Part shown: one piece after another, positions 31,583 through 40,881 of the stretch
How the letters are laid out: each line of letters starts with the position of its first letter
Numbering within the stretch: position 1 is the first letter of the stretch
Assembly: GCA_944388395.1 (NCBI GenBank)
Contig: CALXIP010000005.1
Location: forward strand, 1 to 49,571
DNA: 49,571 nucleotides
Origin: an uncultured Ruthenibacterium sp.
Lineage (GTDB): Bacteria; Bacillota; Clostridia; Oscillospirales; Ruminococcaceae
Direction: 5' to 3'
Program-made: the position numbers and the translations under genes
Notes under the pieces: generated by a model
Told to the model about the DNA's origin: nothing
What the model saw: the letters and a program-made list of their open reading frames with translations, nothing else
Database searches by the model: none

Positions 31583-32629
31583 TTATTTGCGGTCTTTCTC
31601 GCAGGCTTCGAACAAGCCGTTGATATAGGTGGCGCCCAGAGCGCGGTCAAACAGGCCGTAGCCGGGTTTGCCCGTCTCGCCCCAGATCATGCGGCCGTGG
31701 TCCGGACGGACATAGCCGTCGAAGCCGGTCTCCACCAGCGCCTTGACGATCTCGTAGATATCCAGGCTGCCGCAGCTGGACAGGTGGGCGCGCTCCTCGA
31801 AGCTGCCGTCCTCCATGATCTTGACGTTGCGGATGTGCATGAAGCCGATGCGGCCCATGGCGGAATATTTGCGCACCATGGCGGGGATGTCATTGGATTT
31901 GGCGCAGCCCAGAGAACCGGTGCACAGGCACAGGCTGTTGGCGGGGCTGTCCACCAGTTTCAGGAAGCGGTCCAGGTTGGCCTCGCAGGTGATGATGCGG
32001 GGCAGGCCGAAAATGGGATAGGGAGGATCGTCCGGATGAATGGCCATGACCACGCCGCACTCCTCGGCCACGGGGATGACCTTCTTCAGGAACTTCTCCA
32101 GGTTTTTCCACAGGCCCTCTTCGCCGATCTCGCCATAAGCGTTGATCAGTTCACGCACTTCGTCCTGGGTGTAGCTGGAGTCCCAGCCGGGCAGGTGAAT
32201 GTCGTCTTTCAGCGGGTCCAGACCTTTCATCTGGTCCCAGTACATGACCAGGCTGGTGGAACCGTCCGGAGCTTTCTTATCCAGCTGGGTGCGGGTCCAG
32301 TCGAACACCGGCATGAAGTTGTAGGTGACGCATTTTACGCCGTATTTGGCGCAGCGGCGAATGTTTTCGCAATAGACTTCCAGCAGCTCGTCCACGTTGT
32401 TGCGGCCCAGCTTGATGTCCTCGTGCACGGGGATGGACTCCACCACATCGAAGACAAGGCCGTGCTCTTCGCACTGCTTTTTCATTTTGGCCAGGCTCTC
32501 TTCCGGCCAAACCTCGCCGGGTTTTACATCGTACACAGCGCTGACAATGCTGTGCATGCCGGGGATCTGGCTGATATACTCCAGGCTGATGGGGTCGGAT
32601 TCGCCATACCAGCGGAACGACATTTTCAT
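31583..32629 (-). CDS. uxuA: Mannonate dehydratase
   Basis: A 348-residue TIM-barrel enzyme that removes water from D-mannonate to give 2-keto-3-deoxygluconate (KDG), with Fe2+ or Mn2+. [15 protein letters not shown] at the start, AIHPDDPP in the middle (His-Pro-Asp-Asp metal site) and HLSSCGSLD and RPDHGRM near the end are family marks. The ATG at 32629 is eight bases after AGGAGG; a TTG two codons upstream is too close. It is the first gene of the uxuA-uxuB unit and divergent from an AraC regulator. Confidence 0.95.
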   Translation of the reverse strand: MKMSFRWYGESDPISLEYISQIPGMHSIVSAVYDVKPGEVWPEESLAKMKKQCEEHGLVFDVVESIPVHEDIKLGRNNVDELLEVYCENIRRCAKYGVKCVTYNFMPVFDWTRTQLDKKAPDGSTSLVMYWDQMKGLDPLKDDIHLPGWDSSYTQDEVRELINAYGEIGEEGLWKNLEKFLKKVIPVAEECGVVMAIHPDDPPYPIFGLPRIITCEANLDRFLKLVDSPANSLCLCTGSLGCAKSNDIPAMVRKYSAMGRIGFMHIRNVKIMEDGSFEERAHLSSCGSLDIYEIVKALVETGFDGYVRPDHGRMIWGETGKPGYGLFDRALGATYINGLFEACEKDRK

Positions 32630-32741
32630 AGACAAAACCTCCTGTTGTTTTCAATGAAAGCCACGTGTCCTGCGCTTTCTTTATCTGGTTCTAATTGTAG
32701 CGGATTGCGCCGCTTTTCTCAAGTTTAGTGTACCACTTTGA

Positions 32742-32794
32742 TTTACAATAAAAATAGCTAAAATTGCTTTACTCATTGCGTATATTGTTGTAAA
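32742..32794. promoter_or_regulatory. Divergent uxuA/araC control region
   Basis: The 198-bp gap between uxuA and the AraC-type gene is AT-rich. TTTACAA (32742-32748) and TTGTAAA (32788-32794) form widely spaced inverted arms that a dimeric regulator could bridge. No perfect promoter pair was found; TATATT near 32781-32786 may serve araC. Confidence 0.35.
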
Positions 32795-32827
32795 CTGAAA
32801 AGTAAGATCACCGAAGGAGAAACACCC

Positions 32828-33709
32828 ATGGCAAACCGCAACCAAAGCTTCACCCAGCGCCAGCACATGGTGCGCAGCAGCTTTGAAATTTATCGTTACT
32901 GCGATGCAAAACCCGGCGAAATTTCGCTTCATCACCATGATTTTTACGAGGTATATCTGTTCTTGGGCGGCCGGGTCTGCTATAATGTAGAGAGCCGGAA
33001 CTATCGCCTTCTGCCCGGGGACATTCTGCTGATCGGCCCCACCGAACTGCACCAGCCCCGCATTGACAAAGACGCCGGCGTGTATGAACGCATTGTGCTC
33101 TGGCTGGACAAGCCGTTTCTGGAGCGCTTGAGCACCGATCGCACCAGCCTGACCCGCTGCTTTGACGTAAGCGTGCCGGGCCACACCAATCTGCTTCGTC
33201 CCTCTCCCTCGCAGCGGGCGGAGCTGCAAAGTCTGCTGGAGCAGCTGGCCCAGGAAAACCAAAGCGAAAGCTACGGTGCCGAGGTCATGTGCCAGGGGCT
33301 CCTGCTGCAGGTGATGGTGGCCCTGAACCGCCTTGCGGCCACCCTTCCCTCGGACGGGCTGAACGCCGAGCGGGACGCCGGGGTGGTGCCGCAGGTTCTG
33401 CGGTACATCAACGAGCATTACACCGACCCCCTTTCGCTGGAGTTGCTGTCCTCCAAATTTTTCGTCAGCAAGTACCACCTCTCCCACGAATTCAACCGGG
33501 TGGTGGGTACCAGCGTATACCGCTACATCGTTCAAAAGCGGCTTGTGATCGCCAAACAGATGCTGGCCGGGGGCGTTGCGCCCACCGATGTGTACCGCCA
33601 CTGCGGGTTTGGCGATTATGCCAATTTTTACCGTGCGTTCAAAGCAGAGTATCACATCAGCCCGAAACAATATCCGGGCTGTGCGCATAATACGATCCAT
33701 GGAGGTTGA
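32828..33709 (+). CDS. AraC family regulator with cupin sensor domain
   Basis: A 293-residue regulator. A cupin-type sugar-binding domain fills about 15-150 (HHHDFYEVYLFLGG and LLPGDILLIGP), and two helix-turn-helices fill the last 100 residues (SKYHLSHEFNRVVG and HCGFGDYANFYRAFK). It is divergent from uxuA-uxuB, so it probably activates or represses that operon in answer to a uronate or its breakdown product. GAAGGAG precedes the ATG at seven bases. Its stop overlaps the ribosome site of the following mutarotase gene, so both are likely one transcript. Confidence 0.93.
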   Translation: MANRNQSFTQRQHMVRSSFEIYRYCDAKPGEISLHHHDFYEVYLFLGGRVCYNVESRNYRLLPGDILLIGPTELHQPRIDKDAGVYERIVLWLDKPFLERLSTDRTSLTRCFDVSVPGHTNLLRPSPSQRAELQSLLEQLAQENQSESYGAEVMCQGLLLQVMVALNRLAATLPSDGLNAERDAGVVPQVLRYINEHYTDPLSLELLSSKFFVSKYHLSHEFNRVVGTSVYRYIVQKRLVIAKQMLAGGVAPTDVYRHCGFGDYANFYRAFKAEYHISPKQYPGCAHNTIHGG

Positions 33710-33714
33710 TGACA

Positions 33715-34569
33715 ATGTTTACTGTTACCAAAACACCGTTCGGCGAATACACCGCGTATGTGCTGGCCGACACCGATGCCGGCACCACGGCGACCGTGGT
33801 GCCCGAAAAAGGCGGCATGGTGGTCAGCATGACCAAAAACGGCGAGGAGTATTCCTGGCTGCGTCACCCCAACTTTGAGCTGCCCGAGCGTCCCCGCTGC
33901 GGCGTGCCCGCATGCTTCCCGGTGTGCGGCCCCACCCCCGATGAGGGCAACGAGTTTGAGGGCGGCCGCTATCCCATGGTGGTGCACGGCATCCTGCACA
34001 CCACTCCCTGGGAATATGCGGGCCAGAGCACCCAGGACGGCGCTGCGGTGACCGTGACCGTCACGGACAACGAAGAGAGCCGCAAAAGCTATCCCTACGG
34101 GTTCCGCGTCACAGTGACTTACACGCTGAAAGGCAGCGTGCTGCGCTTTGACCAGAAATACGAAAACACCGGCGACAAAGCCATGCCCTTCTCCTTTGGT
34201 TTCCATCCCTATTTCTCCATCAGCGCGGTGGACAACCTGGTTTGGGACCTGACCGCCGAAAGCGTGCGCGACGCAGCCACCGGCGAGCTGACCCCCTTCA
34301 CCGGCGTGGACTTCCCCTATGATCCGGACCAGACCACCCGTCATTACGCCGGCGTGAAGAGCCCCATGTCCTTCACCGACAAGGGCAACGGCCACCACGT
34401 GACCGTCCGCTTTGACGAGCACTTCACCAACGCTGTGCTGTGGCAGCAGGGCGCCGAAAAGTTTGTCTGCATGGAGCCCTGGAACGGCTATCCCGGCAGC
34501 ATGCGCGGCAAACATGAGGTGCTGGAGGCAGGCAAGAGCCTGGCCGCTTCTTTTGAAATCGAAATCTGA
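33715..34569 (+). CDS. Aldose 1-epimerase family protein
   Basis: A 284-residue galactose-mutarotase-like beta-sandwich. Such enzymes flip sugar anomers. The family marks are GVPACFPVCGPTP, the general acid HGILHTTPW (His about residue 95) and FHPYFS (His about 163). GGAGG is nine bases ahead of the ATG at 33715; an in-frame ATG at 33709 is too close. It follows the AraC regulator by five bases. The likely role is to prepare the right anomer of a sugar or uronate for the nearby catabolic enzymes; the substrate is unproven. Confidence 0.88.
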   Translation: MFTVTKTPFGEYTAYVLADTDAGTTATVVPEKGGMVVSMTKNGEEYSWLRHPNFELPERPRCGVPACFPVCGPTPDEGNEFEGGRYPMVVHGILHTTPWEYAGQSTQDGAAVTVTVTDNEESRKSYPYGFRVTVTYTLKGSVLRFDQKYENTGDKAMPFSFGFHPYFSISAVDNLVWDLTAESVRDAATGELTPFTGVDFPYDPDQTTRHYAGVKSPMSFTDKGNGHHVTVRFDEHFTNAVLWQQGAEKFVCMEPWNGYPGSMRGKHEVLEAGKSLAASFEIEI

Positions 34570-34582
34570 TTTTCTCTCTCTA

Positions 34583-34631
34583 AAAAATACGCTCTGTTTT
34601 ACAAAATTCGTGTAAAACAGAGCGTATTTTT
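34583..34631. terminator. Long bidirectional terminator
   Basis: A perfect 21-bp stem (34583-34603 with 34611-34631) with a 7-base loop and A/T ends, between the mutarotase gene and the converging phosphatase gene. Confidence 0.95.
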
Positions 34632-35334
34632 ATATTTGTTTGTCTGCCCAGACATCCACATCTTCGGGCGCTGCGCCGGCGGCCAGCAGCCAGCGGCGCG
34701 CGCCGCCCAGGCGGTCCAGCTCGCGCAGAGCCATCTCCATGGCATCTTCCTCACAGCCCAGCAGCGCCTGATAGAATGCCGGGTCCGTGCCCGGCGGAAT
34801 GGTGGCCACATCCTGCTGCGGCGCGTCTGCCAGCATGGCCCGCGTGCAGGCGTAGTCCCGCACCACTTCTTCCCGGGGCACGCCCCCGCAGAGAAGGATC
34901 AGCGCAGCCAGCAGACCGGTGCGGTCCTTTCCGGCCGAGCAGTGAAACAGCACGCCCTGCCCCTGCCGCAGGCTTTCCGCCGCCAGATGAACAGCCCGTG
35001 CACACACCGGCCCATGCACATGCAGCATGTGCAGATACAGCTCGCCCAGCTGGAAGGTGGGGTCCATCCGGCGCACGGTAAACAGCGGCGTATTATCGAT
35101 GGTGACTTCCACCACCCGGGCCGGCACAAACGCCGGCGTGGGCTGGCGCAATTGTTCGTCCGGGCGCCGAAGGTCCAGAATGCATCCGATGCCCCACTGG
35201 CGCAGGCGGTCGGCATCCTCCTGGGTCAGCGCCGCCAGATGATCGGACCGCAGAAGCCGGCGCGGTCCACAGCCGGGAAGAAGTACCCCCAGATCCCGTG
35301 TATTGCGGGTACCCTGTAAAAGCGAAGCGTTCAT
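34630..35334 (-). CDS. Tyrosine-phosphatase-like protein (PF13350)
   Basis: A 234-residue phosphatase of the Y_phosphatase3 type. The P-loop HCSAGKDRTG (about 130-139) has the Cys-x5-Arg active site, and NTRDLG and RSDHLAALT near the start are family marks. Relatives act on phosphotyrosine, phosphoinositides or other small phosphates. The ATG overlaps the stop of the second ABC permease gene (ATGA at 35331-35334). It is therefore the last gene of an uptake operon that also encodes a metallophosphoesterase, and a phosphorylated nutrient is a better guess for its substrate than a protein. Confidence 0.87.
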   Translation of the reverse strand: MNASLLQGTRNTRDLGVLLPGCGPRRLLRSDHLAALTQEDADRLRQWGIGCILDLRRPDEQLRQPTPAFVPARVVEVTIDNTPLFTVRRMDPTFQLGELYLHMLHVHGPVCARAVHLAAESLRQGQGVLFHCSAGKDRTGLLAALILLCGGVPREEVVRDYACTRAMLADAPQQDVATIPPGTDPAFYQALLGCEEDAMEMALRELDRLGGARRWLLAAGAAPEDVDVWADKQI

Positions 35335-36161
35335 TTGATCCCACTTTTCATAAAAGAGTCAATGATCTGTTTTTGCAGCACCATGTACAAAAGCAGAATC
35401 GGAAGGCTGGCCAGAACCGCGGCGGCCAGCAGCGGCCCCCACAGATTGCCCTCGCTGGACAAAAACATGCTCAGCCCGATCTGGACCGTGGCCTTGTCGA
35501 TGCTGCGGGTGATGAGCAGCGGCCAGAAGTATTCGTTCCAGCAGTTGATGAACAGGATGATGCCCAGGGATGCCACCGGCCCCTTCAGGTTGGGCAGCAC
35601 CACCTGCAGCAACGTTTTCAGCGAGTTTGCCCCGTCCACCTGCGCCGCTTCAAAAATGGTTTTGGGGAAAGCGTTAAAACTTTGATACAACGTCAGAATG
35701 GCGAAAGCAGAGGCCAGATTGGGCAGCACGATGCCGGCCACGGTATCCCGCAGGCCCAGCTGAACCAGATTCACATAGTTGGGCAGCATGGTGGCCTGAA
35801 AGGGGACCAGCCAGGTCACGGTAAACAACCCATAAAACAGCTTTTTACCGGGAAAATCCCACCGGGTCAGGGCGTAAGCCGCCAGGATCCCGGTGCACAG
35901 CTGCCCCACCATCTGAAAAACGCCGCTGGCAAAACTGCGGACGATCATGGTGGGCAGCGGGATCATTTCCAGTGCGTCGGCAAAATTCTGCAGCGTCACA
36001 TTCTGGGGCAAAAGGGAAAAATAAAGAATTTCATCCGTGGGTTTGAAGGCGTTGAGCACCATCCACACCAGCGGGAACAGCGACAGCACACTGACCGCCG
36101 CCAGAAGCGCGTGGCCCGCCCACCGGACAGGACCGCGATAAACAAGCACCTGTGTTTCCAT
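35331..36161 (-). CDS. Sugar-type ABC transporter permease, second (UgpE/MalG-like)
   Basis: A 276-residue inner subunit with six helices and the EAA loop for contact with the ATPase (EAAQVDGANSLKTLLQVVLP, about 187-206). The ATG at 36161 is chosen because a GGGGGG site lies about eight bases ahead; the reading frame extends back over the first permease gene without meaning. The gene is 14 bp after the first permease. No ATPase gene is present in the operon, so it must share one made elsewhere, as MsmX-type systems do. Confidence 0.93.
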   Translation of the reverse strand: METQVLVYRGPVRWAGHALLAAVSVLSLFPLVWMVLNAFKPTDEILYFSLLPQNVTLQNFADALEMIPLPTMIVRSFASGVFQMVGQLCTGILAAYALTRWDFPGKKLFYGLFTVTWLVPFQATMLPNYVNLVQLGLRDTVAGIVLPNLASAFAILTLYQSFNAFPKTIFEAAQVDGANSLKTLLQVVLPNLKGPVASLGIILFINCWNEYFWPLLITRSIDKATVQIGLSMFLSSEGNLWGPLLAAAVLASLPILLLYMVLQKQIIDSFMKSGIK

Positions 36162-36175
36162 GGCAATCCGCCCCC

Positions 36176-37150
36176 CTAGTTGTCGTAATAGCTCAGTTTC
36201 TGTCCCACATGGCTCAGCACCAGAGCGATGAGGCCGAAGCCCAGGAAGAACACCACCGCCGAAGAACTGGTCAGCCCTGAAGAGGAGGTGCGGAACCCTT
36301 TGTCCCACATGAAATAGTAGGCATTGATGGTCGAGTTCAGCGGGCCGCCCTGGGTCAGTGTATCCACATAGGTGAAGCTCCAGCTGGATGCAAACAGAAT
36401 GCTGAGCATGGTGTTGAACACCAGCGTGGGCGACAGAAGCGGCAGCGTGATGCGGAATGTCTGCTGCCAGAAACCTGCTCCGTCCATGGCTGCAGCCTGA
36501 TAATACCCGTCGTCAATGTTCTGCACCGCACTGTAAAACAGCAGGGTGAAAAAGCCCGTCATTTTCCAACCGGTGATGAAGATGATGCATCCCAGCGCAT
36601 AGCGGGGATCGTTGAGGAAGGAGATGGACTCTTCGACGCCCATTCTCTCCAGCAGCTGATTCAGAAGGCCGCCCGCCGGATGCAGGATCCACCGGAACAC
36701 CGCCGCAGCGGCTACGGGCGCCAGGATCATCGGCACAAAAATCATGCCCCGGTAAAAGGCGCTGGCCCGCTTTGTAATGCTTTTGGCAAAAATGGATACC
36801 AGCACCGGCAGCACGATGGAAAAGGGCAGCAGGCCCACCATCATCACCAGCGTGTTGACCACCGCGTTGGAAAAGCCCGGCGTGCGCAGCAATTTGGCAA
36901 AGTTGTCCAGCCCGCAGAATTGCGGCGTGGTGGTGGGCAGCATGTTCCAGTTGAAAAAGCTCAGGTAAAAGGTGCGCAGCAGGGGGTAATAGATCCACAC
37001 GCACATCAGCACCAGCGCAGGCAGCAGATAAACATAGGGCTGCCAGCACACCCGGGCCAGTGCGCCGCGCTTTGTCTTTACAGCCGCCCGATTGCGGCCG
37101 GACCGGGGCAGCGCAAGCCCCGGTCCATATGTCAGCACATCACTTTTCAT
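36176..37150 (-). CDS. Sugar-type ABC transporter permease, first (UgpA/MalF-like)
   Basis: A 324-residue permease with a cytoplasmic N-terminus of about 35 residues, then six helices (YVYLLPALVLMCVWIYYPLL is the first). The EAA loop reads QAAAMDGAGFWQQTFRITLP (about 226-245). It starts seven bases after the binding-protein gene, with only a weak ribosome site (GAGTGA), so its translation probably depends on coupling. It forms the channel with the second permease. Confidence 0.93.
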   Translation of the reverse strand: MKSDVLTYGPGLALPRSGRNRAAVKTKRGALARVCWQPYVYLLPALVLMCVWIYYPLLRTFYLSFFNWNMLPTTTPQFCGLDNFAKLLRTPGFSNAVVNTLVMMVGLLPFSIVLPVLVSIFAKSITKRASAFYRGMIFVPMILAPVAAAAVFRWILHPAGGLLNQLLERMGVEESISFLNDPRYALGCIIFITGWKMTGFFTLLFYSAVQNIDDGYYQAAAMDGAGFWQQTFRITLPLLSPTLVFNTMLSILFASSWSFTYVDTLTQGGPLNSTINAYYFMWDKGFRTSSSGLTSSSAVVFFLGFGLIALVLSHVGQKLSYYDN

Positions 37151-37157
37151 CGTTCAC

Positions 37158-38501
37158 TCAGCCGTTCAAAAGCTCCTGATCCTGGGCGGCGGTGTCGTTT
37201 ACGATCTGTTCCACCGGCTCATCCGTCCACAGGACCTTGTCCACCATTTCGTACAGAGACGCGCTCAGTGTCTGCCAGTTTTCCGTGGGGAAAGCCGTGG
37301 TCTGCCGCATGCGGGTCATCTGCTCCATGTTGACCCCCAGAAGCGGGTTTTCCTGCGCGAACTCATACAGAGCGCCGCCCTCTTCCACCAGCGCCGGGCG
37401 CAGGGGCAGATAACCGATCTCCGCCGTGATGATCTCGTAGCCGCGGTCGCTGGACACAAACTGCAGGAACCGCCACACCGCGTCCCGTTTGGCCTCGTCC
37501 TGGGTGAACACAAACAGCGCGCTGCCGGAGTTGGCGGGCACAGCCTCTTTGCCGGTGAAGGCGGGCATGGCCGCGCCATACAGATCCCAGCCGCCGGCCT
37601 CAGCCGCTTTTTTCATGCTGGCGTGCACTGCGCTGGACTGCAGATACATGGCCAGGTTGCCGTTGGAAAACGCCTCGGTGGCCTCTTCCTCGGTCATGGT
37701 TCCGTGCACGCCGGCATCCGCCATGTCGCGCAGCATCTGCATGGCGCCCATGCCGCCCTCTTCGTTGAAGGTGATGGTGGAGCGGTCCTCAGACAAGATG
37801 CTGCCGCCGTTGGAATAAATCAGCGCCTGGGCGATCCACTCGCCGCTGGAGGCACCGGTGGTCGCTACATGCAGTGCTTCCACGTCCGGATTTGCCTCTT
37901 TGATGGCCTGGCCGTACTGCAGCACTTCGTCCCAGGTCTCAGGGGGATCGTTGGGGTCCAGCCCCGCCTGCTCGAACAGGGTGCCGTTGTAGAACAGCAC
38001 CGGCGTGCTGAAGGTAAAGGGCAGGCAGTACGTTTTTCCGTCGTATTCGCCCAGTGCCAGTCCGTTGGGCGAGAACGTCTCAAAGTTCTTGTCGAACTCT
38101 TCTTCGGTGGTCAAATCGTTGATGGCAACTGCGCCCAGACCGTTGATGGCAAAGTCCATGGCACGGAAGGGCAGCTGCGCCACATCAGGGACCTCACCGG
38201 CCGCCATATCGGCCTGCAGGCGGGCAGCCATATCAGAGTTGGACACCGGAACGCCCGTCACTTTTACATCGGGATTCTGCGCCATAAATTCATCCATCAG
38301 CTTCTGCGTGGCTTCCTGCGCGGAAGCGTTCAACAGGGTGTAGCTGTAAAAGGTGATCTCCACCGGCTCCGTCTGCACATCTTCACTGCCCGCGGCAGCT
38401 GCCGTCTGCTGTGCAGCGCTTTCACTGTTCTGGCCGCAGGCCGCCAGAGATACCGCCAGGGCGGCTGTCAGGCCCAGAGCCATCCATTTTTTGAAATTCA
38501 T
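37158..38501 (-). CDS. ABC transporter solute-binding lipoprotein (UgpB-like)
   Basis: A 447-residue extracellular binding protein. The signal peptide ends in the lipobox LAAC (Cys22 anchored). The mature part is the typical two-lobe fold of cluster B binding proteins, with FYNGTLFEQAGLDP-NDPPETWDE and NSGSALFVF segments. UgpB relatives bind glycerol-3-phosphate or glycerophosphodiesters as well as many sugars. The presence of two phosphatase genes in the operon points to a phosphorylated ligand. GAGGGAAG precedes the ATG at 38501; a start at 38537 would add an unneeded basic tail. Confidence 0.92.
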   Translation of the reverse strand: MNFKKWMALGLTAALAVSLAACGQNSESAAQQTAAAAGSEDVQTEPVEITFYSYTLLNASAQEATQKLMDEFMAQNPDVKVTGVPVSNSDMAARLQADMAAGEVPDVAQLPFRAMDFAINGLGAVAINDLTTEEEFDKNFETFSPNGLALGEYDGKTYCLPFTFSTPVLFYNGTLFEQAGLDPNDPPETWDEVLQYGQAIKEANPDVEALHVATTGASSGEWIAQALIYSNGGSILSEDRSTITFNEEGGMGAMQMLRDMADAGVHGTMTEEEATEAFSNGNLAMYLQSSAVHASMKKAAEAGGWDLYGAAMPAFTGKEAVPANSGSALFVFTQDEAKRDAVWRFLQFVSSDRGYEIITAEIGYLPLRPALVEEGGALYEFAQENPLLGVNMEQMTRMRQTTAFPTENWQTLSASLYEMVDKVLWTDEPVEQIVNDTAAQDQELLNG

Positions 38502-38523
38502 TCTTCTTCCCTCTCTCACAAAT

Positions 38524-39351
38524 TTATTTTTCTGCATGATACTCCCGCATCTGCTGCGGCGTCATGCGGACCAGAAGCGGCCGCTCGTCCAGGCAGAAGG
38601 GGGACCAGTAAAAACCTTGATCGTACACGGCGCAGAACTGGGCCTGAATTCCGTCCACAAAGCTCAGCGCGCCGCCCTGCGGCATCTCAATGGCAAAAGC
38701 CGTTCCCGCACCGGTGTAGACCGGCGTGCCGCCCGGCAGCATTGCCGCCGTGGGAAAGTGTTTGTGCCCTGCCAGCACAGCTTTGACCGGATATCGCTCC
38801 AGGATCTTCTGGAACAGCTCCGGTTTCTGCAAATTGTTCTGGTTGGTGGCATACACGGTCGTCCCGCAGGGCGGGTGGTGCAGAGCCACCACGGTCGGCG
38901 TGGCACAGGTTTTCTGCAGCTGATCTTCCAGCCATTGCAGCTGTTCGCTGTCCAGCCGGCCGGGCACCTGATCGTCCACGGCCGAGTCCAGCACCAAAAG
39001 ACGCAGGCCCGGCATTTTTATGCGGTAGTAGTACGGGCCGCTGTGCGCCGGCATTTCGCAGTAACCGCGGTAGAAGGCGTCGTGCCGGTCGTGATTGCCC
39101 AGCGCCACATGAGTCGGCATGCCGTACCGCCGCTCCATGTTTTCCACAAACTGTTTTGCGGCGGTGTAATCCGCCGGGCCGCCCTCGTGTACAAAGTCAC
39201 CGGTGATCAGCACAAAATCCGGCTTTTGGTCCAGTTTCGCCGCAGCCGCATAGACCTTCTCAAGCCGTTCGGGCGAAGAACAGATGGGCGAGCGGTTCTC
39301 TCCAAAACACAGATGCGTGTCGGAAATATGCAAAAAATTCACGATTTCCAA
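38524..39351 (-). CDS. Calcineurin-like metallophosphoesterase (CpdA/GpdQ-like)
   Basis: A 275-residue dinuclear-metal phosphoesterase. Metal ligands are in HISDTHL (8-14), ITGDFVH (about 49-55), LGNHDRH (about 83-89), HHPP and GHKH. The family contains cyclic-nucleotide and glycerophosphodiester diesterases. The start appears to be TTG at 39351, eleven bases after GGGGAGG; no ATG is near. It is the first gene of the operon with the binding protein 22 bp downstream, so it may hydrolyse what the transporter brings in. No signal peptide is visible, so it should act inside the cell. Confidence 0.88.
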   Translation of the reverse strand: MEIVNFLHISDTHLCFGENRSPICSSPERLEKVYAAAAKLDQKPDFVLITGDFVHEGGPADYTAAKQFVENMERRYGMPTHVALGNHDRHDAFYRGYCEMPAHSGPYYYRIKMPGLRLLVLDSAVDDQVPGRLDSEQLQWLEDQLQKTCATPTVVALHHPPCGTTVYATNQNNLQKPELFQKILERYPVKAVLAGHKHFPTAAMLPGGTPVYTGAGTAFAIEMPQGGALSFVDGIQAQFCAVYDQGFYWSPFCLDERPLLVRMTPQQMREYHAEK

Positions 39352-39819
39352 TCGAACGGGTTCCTCCCCTCAAAGAGGTTTTTGATGCGGCGGCTTTCCG
39401 GACAGCCACCGTTGCCATTGTAGCACCGGCGCCATTTTTTTGCATGCATCTTTCCGTCAAAAGTTTGAAAAAATAAATTTTACATCGTTTGTTTATTTTT
39501 GTTCGAATGCATAAAAATGCATCTTTTTCCCGTCCGGTTACACAAAAAAGTGCCAAACATTTTGTTCTTCAAGTCCCTGGTGTAAAATCCCGTGGCCGCA
39601 CAGGTAAAATAAAGGTGCAAAAAGCAGCCCCGCAGACAAAACATCCGTGGGGCTGCTTTTTGCATGGTTTCTGCGACGGCACGCCGGTTTGGCGGCGAGC
39701 CGGAAGCCAAAAACACCGCCCCTTTCGGAGCGGTGTTTCTGGGTTTGAGAGATTCTTGAGTTTTTTTAACGGAGCGGCGGCAAGCGCTAATTACCGCCGA
39801 ACCGGAACAAGCAAAATGC
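39352..39819. other. 468-bp gene-free region with two terminators
   Basis: No gene is seen. A kdgK terminator lies at 39711-39738 (9-bp stem, T-rich tail on the minus strand). A stronger bidirectional hairpin with 15-bp arms lies at 39617-39663. The part nearest the phosphoesterase gene is AT-rich, with ATGCAT arms at 39507-39512 and 39517-39522 and a possible minus-strand -10 box TACAAT at 39417-39422; no good -35 box pairs with it. Confidence 0.7.
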
Positions 39820-40851
39820 TTAGCGCTGGATGCGGCCGGAACCGTCGCCGCCAGCCAGTTTCTCCACTTCGGAAACGGTGACCATGTTGTAGTCGCCCTC
39901 GATGGAGTGTTTCAGAGCAGAAGCCGCCACTGCGAACTCAACCGCAGCCTGGGTGTCCTTGCCGTTCAGCAGGCTGTAGATCAGGCCGCCGCCGAAGCTG
40001 TCGCCGCCGCCCACACGGTCGATGATGTGCAGGTCGTATTTCTTGGAGAAGCAATACTCGTCCTTGGCAACGTTGTACAGCATGGCGCTCCAGCCGTTGT
40101 CGAAAGCAGAGTGGCTCTCACGCAGGGTGATGGCAACCATCTCAAAGTTGAACTTGTCAGCCAGCTGTTTGGCCACGCTCTTGTAGCCCTCGTGGTTCAG
40201 GGTGCCGGCATAGATGTCCGTCGCCTCGGCCTCGATGCCGAACACGTCCTTGGCATCCTCCTCGTTGGAGATGCACACGTCCACATACTGGCACAGGTCG
40301 GTCATGGCAGCGCGGGCCTCTTCACGGGTCCACAGTTTGCCGCGGTAGTTCAGATCGCAGCTGATCTTCACGCCGTGCGCTTTTGCAGCTTTGCAGGCCT
40401 CGCGGCAGATCTCAACCACATTGGGTCCCAGCGCCGGGGTGATGCCGGTGAAGTGGAACCAGTCCACGCCCTCAAAGATGGCGTCCCAATCAAAGTCAGC
40501 CGTGGTGGCTTCCTGAATGGCGGAATGAGCACGGTCATAGATGCACACGCTGCCGCGCTGAGAAGCACCCTTCTCGTTGAAGTAGATGCCCACACGGTTG
40601 CCGCCGCGGGTGATCTTGCTGGTGTCTACGCCGTAGCGGCGCAGGCTGTTTACAGCCGCCTGGCCGATGGCATGGGCGGGCAGTTTGGTGACGTAGGAAA
40701 CGTCGATTCCGTAGTTGGCCAGGGACACAGCCACGTTGGCTTCGCCGCCGCCGAAGGTAAACTCCAGATGGTCGGCCTGAACAAAACGCTCGTAGTTATA
40801 GGGCTGCAGGCGAATCATCAGCTCGCCGAAGGTGACAACTTTTTTAGACAT
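39820..40851 (-). CDS. kdgK: 2-keto-3-deoxygluconate kinase (PfkB family)
   Basis: A 343-residue sugar kinase that makes KDPG from KDG and ATP. It opens with VVTFGELMIRLQP and FTFGGGEANVAVSLA (the GG hinge, about 34-38). The catalytic DRVGGGDSFGGGLIY segment (about 275-289) has the Asp base. The length and the N-terminal GELMIRL wording suit KdgK rather than fructokinase. The ATG at 40851 has a GGAG site about ten bases upstream. It follows the KDPG aldolase gene by 30 bp, so the two enzymes act in order in one operon. Confidence 0.93.
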   Translation of the reverse strand: MSKKVVTFGELMIRLQPYNYERFVQADHLEFTFGGGEANVAVSLANYGIDVSYVTKLPAHAIGQAAVNSLRRYGVDTSKITRGGNRVGIYFNEKGASQRGSVCIYDRAHSAIQEATTADFDWDAIFEGVDWFHFTGITPALGPNVVEICREACKAAKAHGVKISCDLNYRGKLWTREEARAAMTDLCQYVDVCISNEEDAKDVFGIEAEATDIYAGTLNHEGYKSVAKQLADKFNFEMVAITLRESHSAFDNGWSAMLYNVAKDEYCFSKKYDLHIIDRVGGGDSFGGGLIYSLLNGKDTQAAVEFAVAASALKHSIEGDYNMVTVSEVEKLAGGDGSGRIQR

Positions 40852-40881
40852 GTCCAATGCTCTCCTTTATACTCTTTATAA

